From JBBRFH01 sp038224615 (GTDB lineage: Bacteria > Planctomycetota > Phycisphaerae > Tepidisphaerales > Tepidisphaeraceae): a stretch of 18,555 bases of DNA. Location of the stretch: positions 1 through 18,555 of the forward strand of contig JBBRFH010000032.1 of NCBI GenBank assembly GCA_038224615.1, given 5' to 3'. The position numbers and the translations under genes were made by a program. This document shows, piece after piece, positions 1 through 6,559 of this stretch; the stretch's first letter is position 1; every line of letters begins with the position of its first letter. The notes beneath the pieces were generated by a model that was not told the origin of the DNA, did no database searches, and was given only the letters and a program-made list of their open reading frames with translations.

Positions 1-444
1 AAGACGGGCAAGACGGTGGTTCTGCCGACCGAGGCGCAGTGGGAATACGCCTGCCGGGCGGGCAGCAAGACGCGGTTCAGCTTCGGCGATAAGAATGACG
101 ACTTGGGCGATTACGCCTGGTATGGCGGCAACAGCATGGACAAGGACAAGGGTGCGCGGATGCCACATGCCGTCGGCCAGAAGAAGCCCAATGCGTGGGG
201 TTTGTACGACATGCACGGGAATGCCTGGGAATGGTGCGCGGATTTCGATGGACCCTACGTGGGTGCGGGCGCTGACCCCACGGTACCGAAGGATGGTAGC
301 CTCCGCGTGCTGCGTGGCGGCTCCTGGTACGGCACTCCGAGGTACTGCCGCTCGGCCGACCGCGGCAGGAGCAATCCTGACGGCCGGATCGGCGGCCTCG
401 GCTTCCGGGTGGCGGTGGTGTCGGCGGGCGTGGACTTGCCTTAA
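1..444 (+). CDS. FGE-sulfatase (SUMF1-like) domain protein, 3' part only
   Basis: The 5' end lies outside the window; reading frame 1 is open from base 1 and gives 147 residues to the stop. Visible hallmarks of the formylglycine-generating-enzyme/sulfatase-modifying fold are LPTEAQWEYACRAG (residues 8-21), GLYDMHGNAWEWC (67-79), LRGGSW (104-109), RYCRSADR (114-121) and the terminal GLGFRV. In true FGEs two cysteines five residues apart after the GGS motif make the copper site. Here only the second is present (Cys116) and the first position is Gly111, so formylglycine-generating activity is doubtful. Family members lacking the pair do other jobs or have unknown roles, and planctomycete genomes carry many of them. 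The domain assignment is firm; substrate and function are unknown. The gap to panB downstream is 173 nt. Confidence 0.9.
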   Translation, partial: KTGKTVVLPTEAQWEYACRAGSKTRFSFGDKNDDLGDYAWYGGNSMDKDKGARMPHAVGQKKPNAWGLYDMHGNAWEWCADFDGPYVGAGADPTVPKDGSLRVLRGGSWYGTPRYCRSADRGRSNPDGRIGGLGFRVAVVSAGVDLP

Positions 445-472
445 CCCTTTGCCCTTTGTCCTTTTTCCCTGT
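445..472. repeat. Degenerate heptanucleotide tandem repeat, CCCTTTG type
   Basis: Four 7-bp units start right after the FGE stop codon: CCCTTTG, CCCTTTG, TCCTTTT, TCCCTGT. The first two are identical and the rest degenerate. On the minus strand it creates the Lys/Gly/Gln/Arg-rich tail of a long false ORF opposite panB. Function unknown. The 7-bp period recurs in other gaps of this window with different sequences. Confidence 0.55.
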
Positions 473-617
473 ACCCCAGTCTATCGCTGTAAGTTCTGGG
501 CGCGGAATCCCCCCGAACCGCGCCATGCGGTGCAAAGACCTGCTTATCAGACGGTCCTGCTTCTATAAGGATCGTTCCCCGAGCATCCTGCCCGTCGGCG
601 GTATACAATAGGGGTAC

Positions 618-1472
618 ATGCTTCTGGACCGCCCTTTCACGCTGAACGACTTGCGTGCCGCGCGTACGTCGGGCAAGCACGTTTCGATGTTGACCTGTTA
701 CGACTACACCACTGCGCGCCATCTGGAGATGGCCGGGGTGAACATCCTGCTGGTTGGCGACTCGGCGGCGAACGTCATTCTCGGGCATCCATCGACGTTG
801 CCCATCTCGCTCAACTTCCTTATCGAACTGACCGCCGCTGTGAAACGCGGGGCGCCCAACTGTCTGGTGATGGGCGATATGCCCTTCGGCTCGTACCACG
901 CGAGCGACGCACAGGCGATTGATAACGTCAGCCGGATGGTCAAGGAAACACATTGCGATGCCGTGAAGATCGAGGCGTCGTCCCACCACCTGAACGCGAC
1001 CGAGAAGCTCGCCGGCGCGGGCGTGGCGGTCGTGGTCCACCTGGGGCTTCGGCCGCAGACGGTCGGGCTGATGGGCGGGTACAAGTTCCAAGGCCGCACC
1101 GCGCGCGAGGCGCGGGCGCTGGTCGACGAGGCCAGGCGTTTTGCCGGTGCCGGTGCCGCCGCCATCCTGCTCGAGGCCGTTCCGCCGGAAGTTTCGCAGC
1201 GGCTGGTCGAGACGGTCGAAGTTCCCGTCATCGGCTGCGGTGGAGGGCCGGCGTGCCAGGCGCATGTCGTCGTTCTGCAAGACCTTCTGCGCCAGACTTC
1301 GCGCCAGCCCAAGTTCGTCCCGCAGGTCGAACTGCGGCCGACCTTGATAGAAACCGTGCAACAATACGTCAATTTGATTGAGAGCGGTGCCTATCCTTCA
1401 ATGGAACACTGTTACGCGATGCCCGAGGCCGAACGCGCCCGTTTCGTCAACGGCACAACGGCGAGTCGGTGA
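618..1472 (+). CDS. panB: 3-methyl-2-oxobutanoate hydroxymethyltransferase (divergent PanB)
   Basis: PanB converts 2-oxoisovalerate and 5,10-methylene-THF to ketopantoate in cytosolic pantothenate/CoA synthesis. The 284-aa length is usual. Seen: LTCYDYTTAR (25-34), metal ligands Asp48 (LVGDS), Asp87 (GDMPF) and Glu119 (VKIEA), GHPSTLPI (56-63), HLGLRPQ (141-147), GGYKFQGR (153-160) and catalytic-position Glu186 (LLEAVPPE). Odd: the usual PVIGIGAG...DGQ segment reads PVIGCGGG followed by PACQAH, so the Asp-Gly-Gln positions are lost although the metal and catalytic residues remain. A divergent family member with altered substrate is therefore possible. A weak AGGGG lies 4 nt before the ATG. 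A TACAAT box at 604-609 would put the transcript start close to the ATG, suggesting a very short or absent leader, but I see no -35 box. No panC neighbour is visible. Confidence 0.88.
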   Translation: MLLDRPFTLNDLRAARTSGKHVSMLTCYDYTTARHLEMAGVNILLVGDSAANVILGHPSTLPISLNFLIELTAAVKRGAPNCLVMGDMPFGSYHASDAQAIDNVSRMVKETHCDAVKIEASSHHLNATEKLAGAGVAVVVHLGLRPQTVGLMGGYKFQGRTAREARALVDEARRFAGAGAAAILLEAVPPEVSQRLVETVEVPVIGCGGGPACQAHVVVLQDLLRQTSRQPKFVPQVELRPTLIETVQQYVNLIESGAYPSMEHCYAMPEAERARFVNGTTASR

Positions 1473-1514
1473 AAGTTGCAGCCCGGCGTCTACCGTATGG
1501 AGTGCGTGTGCATT

Positions 1515-1599
1515 GCCATCCTGAGCAATGCCGAAGGTCTTCTTGCGTCGTGAAAGCCCTGACGCGGCAAGCAGCTCCTTCGCTTGGCTCAGGATGACA
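1515..1599. repeat. Intergenic imperfect inverted repeat (CATCCTGAGC family)
   Basis: The arms 1515-1537 and 1577-1599 are imperfect inverted repeats. Their cores, CATCCTGAGC (1517-1526) and GCTCAGGATG (1587-1596), are perfect complements, and each arm runs on to a GAAGG/CCTTC end. This resembles a widespread bacterial intergenic palindrome whose false translations read like SSFAWLRMT and CHPEPSEG; both appear here, on opposite strands. It sits in the panB-htrA gap and accounts for the false upstream extension of the htrA frame. Confidence 0.75.
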
Positions 1600-1671
1600 A
1601 CGGATGATCAGGCCGCTGAAGTTCAATCTGAAACTCAACCAAGACCTTTTATGACCTCGAGAGGATTTGCA

Positions 1672-3240
1672 ATGAAGCCCATTCGTCGACTGTTGACCCT
1701 GGCCGTTATCGGTGCCGCCGGCGCGGCAACCTGGGGTGTGGGATCGTCACTGGTGAAGGACGTTCAGTTCGCCCGCGCCGAGGAGGACGTCAAACAGACC
1801 CGTGAGAGCCTCAAGACGCTCGACGACCTGTCGACCGCGTTTAAGAAGGTGAATCACGCGCTCGAGCCGTCGGTCGTGCAGTTGATCGTGACCAAGAAGA
1901 TCGAGGCGGCCGGCGGGATGGGGCCGAACTTCGAGATTCCGCCCAACATGCGCCGCTTCTTCGATCGTGACGGCGACGGCATGCCCGACATGCCCGAAGA
2001 AGGCCCCGACGCCCCCGAAGGCCCTAAGGAACAAGCCACCGGCTCCGGCGTCATCATGAACGTCGAGAACGGCGAGGGATTCATCGTTACCAACAACCAC
2101 GTCGTCTCCGATGCCGTCGAGGTCACCGTCGTCCTGAGCGACGGCCGGCGCATCGAAGACGCCAAGGTGCTCGGCACCGATCCCAAGAGCGACGTCGCCG
2201 CGGTGCGAATCAAGGCCGACCGGCTCATCGCCGCCAAATGGGGCGACAGCGACACGCTGGAGAAAGGCGACATCATCGTCGCCTTCGGCTCGCCGTTCGG
2301 TTACGTCGGCTCGATGAGCCACGGCATCGTCAGTGCGCTCAATCGTCAGGCCGGCGTGATCAGCAGCCGCTACGCGTACGAGAATTTCATTCAGGTCGAC
2401 GCGTCGATCAATCCCGGAAACTCCGGCGGACCGCTGGTGAACCTGCACGGCGAGGTGGTCGGCATCAACACCGCCATCGCGTCACGCACGGGCAGCTTCG
2501 CCGGCATCGGCTTCGCCATCCCGTCGAACCAGGCCAAGACCGTCTATGAATCGCTCAAGACCAACGGCAAAGTCGTCCGCGGTTACCTCGGCGTGCAGAT
2601 CGCGGACGTGAAGACCGCGCAAGGCGAGGTCAAAGAGCAGATCGACACGCTGGGCTTCAAAGGCGAGAGCGGCGTCTACGTCAGCCAAATCCCGGCCGAC
2701 AGCCCCGCGAGGAACATCGTCAAGCCCGGCGACGTCATCACCGAGATCGACGGCAAGCCCATCTCGAACATGACCGAGCTGCGCAACAAGATCGCCGTCA
2801 CTGCACCCGGCACCGAAGTGAAGCTGACGGTGTGGCGTGACGCCAAGAGCCAGCAGGTGAGCGTGAAGCTGGCCGAGCAGCCCGAGCAACTCGCCTCCGC
2901 CGGCGGCATGGGCCCCGGCGGTAACGGCGCGGTCCCGGGCGTCACCGGCCTGGGCCTGACGGTCGTCACCCCGACCGCAGACGACCTTGAGAGTGCCGGC
3001 CTGCCCGCCGACACCAAGGGCGCGTTGGTGAAGAACCTCAACCGCGCCAGCCCCGCCGCCCGCGCCGGCATCCGTCCCGGTGACGTCATCACCCGCATCG
3101 GCGACGCCGACATCAAGAACGCCGAAGACGCCAAGAAAGCGCTCACCGGCATCGACATCGCCAAGGGCGTCCGCATCGACCTGGTCAACCGCGAAGGCCA
3201 GAGGATGGTGACGATCCGCAATCGGGCAAATCAGCGGTAA
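1672..3240 (+). CDS. HtrA/DegP-family periplasmic serine protease with two PDZ domains
   Basis: This is an exported trypsin-like protease/chaperone that degrades or refolds damaged envelope proteins. It is 522 aa from the ATG at 1672, chosen because GAGAGGA lies 6 nt upstream, a signal sequence follows at once, and the 48-codon extension upstream runs through an intergenic repeat. The N terminus has Arg5-Arg6, a hydrophobic stretch (7-27) and a plausible signal peptidase site after Ala36 (ARA/EE). The catalytic triad is His143 (TNNHVV), Asp174 (DPKSDVA) and Ser251 (NPGNSGGP). PDZ1 is about 302-400 and PDZ2 about 425-517, with a Gly-rich linker between. An acidic segment at 98-106, DRDGDGMPD, looks like a calcium-binding loop inserted where DegP proteins have their variable LA loop. 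An intrinsic terminator follows 27 nt after the stop, so the gene probably ends its own transcription unit. DegQ/DegS-like naming cannot be resolved. Confidence 0.95.
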   Translation: MKPIRRLLTLAVIGAAGAATWGVGSSLVKDVQFARAEEDVKQTRESLKTLDDLSTAFKKVNHALEPSVVQLIVTKKIEAAGGMGPNFEIPPNMRRFFDRDGDGMPDMPEEGPDAPEGPKEQATGSGVIMNVENGEGFIVTNNHVVSDAVEVTVVLSDGRRIEDAKVLGTDPKSDVAAVRIKADRLIAAKWGDSDTLEKGDIIVAFGSPFGYVGSMSHGIVSALNRQAGVISSRYAYENFIQVDASINPGNSGGPLVNLHGEVVGINTAIASRTGSFAGIGFAIPSNQAKTVYESLKTNGKVVRGYLGVQIADVKTAQGEVKEQIDTLGFKGESGVYVSQIPADSPARNIVKPGDVITEIDGKPISNMTELRNKIAVTAPGTEVKLTVWRDAKSQQVSVKLAEQPEQLASAGGMGPGGNGAVPGVTGLGLTVVTPTADDLESAGLPADTKGALVKNLNRASPAARAGIRPGDVITRIGDADIKNAEDAKKALTGIDIAKGVRIDLVNREGQRMVTIRNRANQR

Positions 3241-3267
3241 ACCGGCGAGTTCTGACAGTAACGAAGT

Positions 3268-3303
3268 CGGGCAGGCGTCGCGAGACGTCTGCCCGGTTTT
3301 GTT
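3268..3303 (+). terminator. Rho-independent terminator after the HtrA gene
   Basis: A 12-bp stem (3268-3279 with 3284-3295), fully paired apart from one G-U wobble, closes a GCGA tetraloop of GNRA type. It is followed by G and a TTTTGTT tract (3297-3303). It lies 27 nt past the stop of the protease gene. Confidence 0.9.
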
Positions 3304-3438
3304 ACTGGTTACTTGTTACTTGGCGCGCCCTGACGCGCGTTTGTTGGCTGTGCTATCGATTGCCAATCGGTGCTCCAAAAGACGCCGAAGAACCTCAAGT
3401 AACAAGTAACAAATAACCAGTAACCAGTAACCAGTAAC
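3301..3438. repeat. Inverted pair of heptanucleotide tandem repeats (GTTACTK / MAGTAAC)
   Basis: The left arm, 3301-3321, is three 7-mers: GTTACTG, GTTACTT, GTTACTT. The right arm, 3397-3438, is six 7-mers in the opposite sense: AAGTAAC twice, AAATAAC once, CAGTAAC three times. The arms are complementary over about 21 bp and enclose 75 bp that contain a small palindrome, CGATTG-C-CAATCG (3357-3369). The element fills the gap between the convergent htrA and SpoIID-like genes. A minus-strand ORF across it reads as LLVTGYWLFVT, a typical false translation of this repeat. Confidence 0.85.
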
Positions 3439-3448
3439 CCGCGCAGCG

Positions 3449-4708
3449 TTAATACGCCCTTGTCACCTGTGCCTGCGGGTAGTTTTTCACGACGATTGTT
3501 TCGAATGAATCGCCCGCCAGGGCCTGGGCTTGCATGCACCATTGGCAGGCACCGACGCCGTGGCCGAAACCGTGGCCTTCGACGAACTGGATGCTGTCGC
3601 CGGCGTCGACGGGGCGGAAGAAGCTGCTCCAGACGATCGGCCCGCCGTTGGCTTCGGCGTTAATCGCCCAGCGCATCTGCTCGGCGGTTAGGCTGTACTG
3701 CTGGCCTTTGATGTCGGTCAACAAGAATCGGCGCGGGCGGCCGAACTGGTTGGCGGTGGCGATCTCGATGTTGGCGACGCCGGGAATCGTTGATTCGACA
3801 CGCCCCTGCTTCACGCCCCAGGCGCGGATACGGCGGGTGAGCTCGGCCTTGGTGAAGACGATCGGGCCCCAGTTGTAACGCGTGCTGATGCTGCAGGTGT
3901 TGCCGTTGTACTTGGCATCGAGCGGCGGGATCGGCTTCTCATTGAAGACGTCGGCGCTGCTGTTGGAAATGCCGCCACAGCAACTGCTGAAGTAGGCCTT
4001 AAAGATCTTCTCCTGCCCCGGCGCGCCCCAGACGGCGACCACGCCACGGGTGGCATCGACTGCCTGCGTGCTCTTGGAAGTCTCGGCGTTCATCCCGCCA
4101 TACACTTGGCTGCGCTCGTCAGGATTAAGATCCCAGTGCCGGCCGGTCGTGCCGGTGCGGACTTCATACAACGCGTAGGTCCGCGCGATGACGGCCTGCG
4201 CCTTGTACGCCTCGATATGCCAGTCAGGGAGAAGCTCTTTGGACAGCACCCCGAGGAGATACGACTCGACATCGACGTCATTGACGACGTCGAACTTGCG
4301 CGCGTCGTTGGTGGCGACGAAGCGATAGCTACCGCGGTAGCGTTGCCCGTTGAGCTGGACGCCGCCGGGCGTGGCGGGCTCGATCTCCATGGGGCTGGTG
4401 CTGCTGCCGGCGAGGACGCCGTTGATCAGCCAGCCACGATCGCCGAGCGTGACGGTGACCGGCTGCCCCGCCGGCATGCCGAGCTTGCGGCGGGTGCGGC
4501 TGGCATCGGTGACGATCATCGGCGCGTCGGCGGCGACGACATCGCAGCGGTCGGCCGCGGCGAGCAGTCGAATCCGCACCACCGGCGAGTCACCCTGCGC
4601 TTTGGTCTCCCCGCGCGGCGAGCAGGAGGTCGTGAACATCGTCAGGAAAATCAGGAGCAGGAACAGACCACATCCCTGCAGTGCGAGCGGCGGCGGCGTG
4701 CGAGTCAT
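3449..4708 (-). CDS. SpoIID/LytB-domain lipoprotein, putative peptidoglycan lytic enzyme
   Basis: It has 419 aa from the ATG at 4708. This start was chosen because AAGGA lies 8 nt upstream and a lipoprotein-like signal follows: a hydrophobic run at about 14-27 and Cys29 in FTTSC. That lipobox is weak. An in-frame ATG 31 codons further upstream lies inside a hairpin and is rejected. The SpoIID core is at about 147-180: VESYLLGVLSKELLP, with Glu158 at the position of the catalytic Glu of SpoIID lytic transglycosylases, then AYKAQAVIARTYAL. Later come the AYFSSCCGG motif (near 238-246) and the C-terminal GHGFGHGVGACQ (378-389), a family signature. SpoIID cleaves glycan strands stripped of stem peptides. 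Non-sporulating bacteria use such proteins in septal or wall remodelling, which is the likely role here. It is on the same strand as the TPR/alphaCTD gene, 126 nt downstream of it. Confidence 0.88.
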   Translation of the reverse strand: MTRTPPPLALQGCGLFLLLIFLTMFTTSCSPRGETKAQGDSPVVRIRLLAAADRCDVVAADAPMIVTDASRTRRKLGMPAGQPVTVTLGDRGWLINGVLAGSSTSPMEIEPATPGGVQLNGQRYRGSYRFVATNDARKFDVVNDVDVESYLLGVLSKELLPDWHIEAYKAQAVIARTYALYEVRTGTTGRHWDLNPDERSQVYGGMNAETSKSTQAVDATRGVVAVWGAPGQEKIFKAYFSSCCGGISNSSADVFNEKPIPPLDAKYNGNTCSISTRYNWGPIVFTKAELTRRIRAWGVKQGRVESTIPGVANIEIATANQFGRPRRFLLTDIKGQQYSLTAEQMRWAINAEANGGPIVWSSFFRPVDAGDSIQFVEGHGFGHGVGACQWCMQAQALAGDSFETIVVKNYPQAQVTRAY

Positions 4709-4746
4709 CAATGGCGTCCTTGCCTTGGTTGGCTCGTATCTATATC

Positions 4747-4801
4747 GGCGATCAAACGCCGATGCACGCAGGACGATCCTGAAAAATCGTCCGCCGTGCA
4801 T
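4747..4801 (-). other. Two adjacent hairpins between the alphaCTD and SpoIID-like genes
   Basis: The outer hairpin has arms 4762-4777 and 4786-4801 (14 of 16 positions pair) and an 8-nt loop. Immediately downstream on the minus strand is a second, CGGCG-loop-CGCCG (4747-4762), which shares one base with the first. Neither is followed by a T run on the minus strand, so a classical terminator is not supported. A processing or stability structure, or a palindromic repeat copy, fits better. Confidence 0.55.
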
Positions 4802-4834
4802 TGGGTGTTATCCTGACCGTCGCGAAGCCCGCGA

Positions 4835-5803
4835 TCAATCGTGGTCGAGCTTCCGGAGGTTGACGCCGAACGTCCCGAGGATCTGCTTGATCTCGTTGAG
4901 CGACGTATGGCCGAAGTTCTTACAGCCGAGGAGCTCGTCCTCGGTGCGGCTAGCGAGTTCGCCGACCGACTGGATGTTCAGCCGCTGCAGCGCTTTGCGG
5001 CTGCGGACGGACAGCTCGAGGTCTTGGACGTTCTTGTGCAGGATGTCCGAGGCGACGTCACCGGCGACCGCCGCCGTGGTGACCGGGCGGCGCTGCGGAA
5101 CGATGCCCGCGCCGGCGATGCCCGCGCCCAGGCCGCCGAGCGACACCGTGCTGGCGCCTTCGACGTTCTGGCCGAGGCGAAGCCCCTTGGCCGACAGCAG
5201 TGCCTTGATTTCGCTGAGGCTCGTTTCCCCAAAATTCTTGAAGCTCAGCAGCTCCTGTTCGGTGACTTTAAGCAGATCGCCCAGCGACTTGATATCCATC
5301 TTCTTTAAGCAGTTACGGCTCCTTACAGAGAGCTCGAAGTCGCTGATGGGGATGTCCATCGTCGCGTTGCGGCCGGCGCGGCTACGCTCGTCTTCGTCGA
5401 GGAACATCGAGCGGGCCGACTCCACGTCCTTCATGTACAGCGAGGCGCGCGGGTGGTTGTAGTTGGACCGCAGCACCGCATTCAGGCAGCGACGCGATTC
5501 CTCGTACATGTTGTTGTCTTCATACAGGATCGCCAGGTTCAGCAGCGCGTTGATATGGACAGGCTCGGATGTGCAGATGCGCTCGTAAAGCTCGATCGCC
5601 TTGCTGTCTTCGGCGCGGCGGTCGTAGAGGACGGCGAGGTGGAAGCATCCGAGATCATGATCGGGGTTTTCGTTCAGCGCCCGCTCGTAGAAGTCGATGG
5701 CCTTTTCCTGGTTGCCATCCTTCTCGGCTTCCTGCGCCTTGCGGAAGTATTCCTCGGCGGCCCGTTCGTTGATCGATGCTACGGTCGACTGATTCATATC
5801 CAT
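4835..5803 (-). CDS. TPR protein with two RNA polymerase alpha C-terminal-like domains
   Basis: It has 322 aa from the ATG at 5803 (MDMNQST). A longer reading from 5893 would start inside the tRNA gene and is rejected; ATG 5797 is an alternative, as the Shine-Dalgarno is weak. Three TPR units span about 15-118. Two helix-hairpin-helix domains very like RpoA alphaCTD follow, at about 153-211 and 258-318, joined by a Gly/Ala-rich linker. Known E. coli alphaCTD DNA contacts Arg265, Asn268, Gly296, Lys298 and Ser299 correspond to Arg161, Asn164, Gly192, Thr194, Ser195 in copy 1 and Arg267, Lys270, Gly298, Thr300, Ser301 in copy 2. Arg, Gly and Ser are kept and Lys298 is lost in both. No alpha N-terminal assembly domain is present, so it is not RpoA. 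DNA or polymerase contact plus TPR-mediated protein binding is inferred. It lies 48 nt from tRNA-Cys and may be co-transcribed with it. Confidence 0.9.
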   Translation of the reverse strand: MDMNQSTVASINERAAEEYFRKAQEAEKDGNQEKAIDFYERALNENPDHDLGCFHLAVLYDRRAEDSKAIELYERICTSEPVHINALLNLAILYEDNNMYEESRRCLNAVLRSNYNHPRASLYMKDVESARSMFLDEDERSRAGRNATMDIPISDFELSVRSRNCLKKMDIKSLGDLLKVTEQELLSFKNFGETSLSEIKALLSAKGLRLGQNVEGASTVSLGGLGAGIAGAGIVPQRRPVTTAAVAGDVASDILHKNVQDLELSVRSRKALQRLNIQSVGELASRTEDELLGCKNFGHTSLNEIKQILGTFGVNLRKLDHD

Positions 5804-5851
5804 AATTACTCGCGATTTAACCTGCCCGGACAACCAACACAACGGACGAAG

Positions 5852-5925
5852 AGGCCGGAGTGGGATTCGAACCCACGAATACGGGATTTGCACTCCCGCC
5901 CCTTAACCCACTTGGGTATCCGGCC
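5852..5925 (-). tRNA. tRNA-Cys (anticodon GCA)
   Basis: This is a 74-nt cloverleaf. The acceptor stem is GGCCGGA with TCCGGCC (perfect). The D arm has a CCC/GGG stem. The anticodon stem CGGGA/TCCCG encloses the loop GTGCAAA, with anticodon GCA at 5891-5889. The variable loop has 5 nt, and the T arm is GTGGG-TTCGAAT-CCCAC. The discriminator is U73, the identity base expected for bacterial tRNA-Cys. CCA is not encoded. Confidence 0.97.
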
Positions 5926-5955
5926 GACTTTGATAACCTCAACAGCAGACCGGGC

Positions 5956-5984
5956 ACTTTAGCGTAGGCGGCAAAACCTGTCAA
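5956..5984 (-). promoter_or_regulatory. Sigma70-type promoter of tRNA-Cys
   Basis: On the minus strand a perfect -35 TTGACA (5984-5979) is followed by a 17-bp spacer and -10 TAAAGT (5961-5956). The expected start near 5949 leaves about 24 nt of leader before the mature tRNA. No terminator was seen between the tRNA and the TPR/alphaCTD gene, so this promoter may serve both. Confidence 0.75.
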
Positions 5985-6282
5985 AACGACGCAGCGAGCG
6001 CCCGACGACCGGACGCGCACATGTCCGTGCGCGCCCCTTCGCGAGCCCGTGCGTTTATTCTCCCGATGAGTTCAGGCGCTCGCAGGACGTCCTGCCTCGC
6101 AACCGACAACCAGGAGATTGATCGCGCGGTCTGCCGCGCCGGCGGCTTGCGTCGCGTGAGCAGTCGCGTCGCCGGGACTGCCATTTTGGCAAGTGGGTTT
6201 GTTTGTTCAAATTTGATGCGCACGACCTCCTTCCCTCCAAATCGTGATTTTGGGCCTGTAAGTGCGGATCGGTCGGTTGAAC

Positions 6283-6310
6283 TTGGCGCGCATTGCGGAT
6301 CCTCTATAAG
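6283..6310 (+). promoter_or_regulatory. Possible promoter upstream of the ECF sigma gene
   Basis: TTGGCG (6283-6288), a 16-bp spacer and TATAAG (6305-6310) resemble a sigma70 promoter. Transcription would begin just before the 6315-6353 hairpin and leave a leader of about 240 nt ahead of the sigma gene. Matches are partial, so this is a weak call. Confidence 0.3.
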
Positions 6311-6314
6311 GACA

Positions 6315-6353
6315 GGTCGGTTGCGCTAAAGCGACGGGTTTCGCGCAACGACC
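6315..6353 (+). other. Strong hairpin in the leader region of the sigma factor gene
   Basis: GGTCGGTTGCGC (6315-6326) pairs with GCGCAACGACC (6343-6353), leaving one bulged G. The 16-nt loop begins TAAAGCG. No T tract follows, so it is not an intrinsic terminator. It could be an RNA structure or a DNA palindrome. Confidence 0.5.
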
Positions 6354-6559
6354 TCGTGCCTTTCCAAGAAAACACGGCCAAGATTTACTTTTATGTACCG
6401 GCCATGCGTTGCGCAATCCTCCGAAGGGTTGCTTGCGTCACCAAACGCACGTCGGATGCTGGTCGGATGGAAGCAAAGCCGACGGTGTGAAAAATAGTCT
6501 GAGCCGACGGAATTTTTTGCCGGTTCGGCGCAACTACTCGTGTGAATGGGCCTGAGCGG

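Larger units (their letters stand above)
5985..6559. other. Intergenic region without a convincing gene; several palindromes and short repeats
   Basis: The reading frames here (up to 102 codons) have no recognisable domain or Shine-Dalgarno and overlap each other. Visible structure: a hairpin CGCGCAC-loop-GTGCGCG (6014-6033); a 14-bp palindrome GCAGGACGTCCTGC (6082-6095); a 10-bp palindrome TCAAATTTGA (6207-6216); a long hairpin 6315-6326/6343-6353 with one bulged G; GGTCGGTTG twice (6271, 6315); GTCGGATG twice, 11 bp apart (6451, 6462); and AGCCGACGG at 6477 and 6502, with a third copy inside the sigma gene (6570). A small RNA or a regulatory leader for the sigma gene is possible but unproven. 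Confidence 0.5.

Noticed and set aside
441..1364. 307-codon minus-strand frame opposite panB
   Set aside because: It ends in a repeat-derived EKGQRAKG tail and is antisense to a recognisable PanB.
1528..1671. Upstream in-frame start of the HtrA protease
   Set aside because: The extension is translated intergenic repeat; the 1672 ATG has a Shine-Dalgarno and leads straight into a signal sequence.
3301..3438. Possible CRISPR-like or attachment-site array
   Set aside because: The units are 7 bp and contiguous, with no spacers, no integrase and no cas genes.
3309..3542. 77-codon minus-strand frame between htrA and the SpoIID-like gene
   Set aside because: It is a translation of heptamer repeats (VTGYW-type) running into the antisense end of the next gene.
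5804..5893. Longer N terminus of the TPR/alphaCTD protein
   Set aside because: It would start within the tRNA-Cys gene, and the residues are not protein-like for this family.
6021..6329. 102-codon plus-strand frame in the sigma upstream region
   Set aside because: It has no Shine-Dalgarno, no domain and a mixed composition, overlaps a competing minus-strand frame of similar length, and its start lies in a hairpin.
6503..6528. Possible terminator before the sigma gene
   Set aside because: The T run (TTTTTT) falls in the loop, not after the stem, and the stem has bulges.
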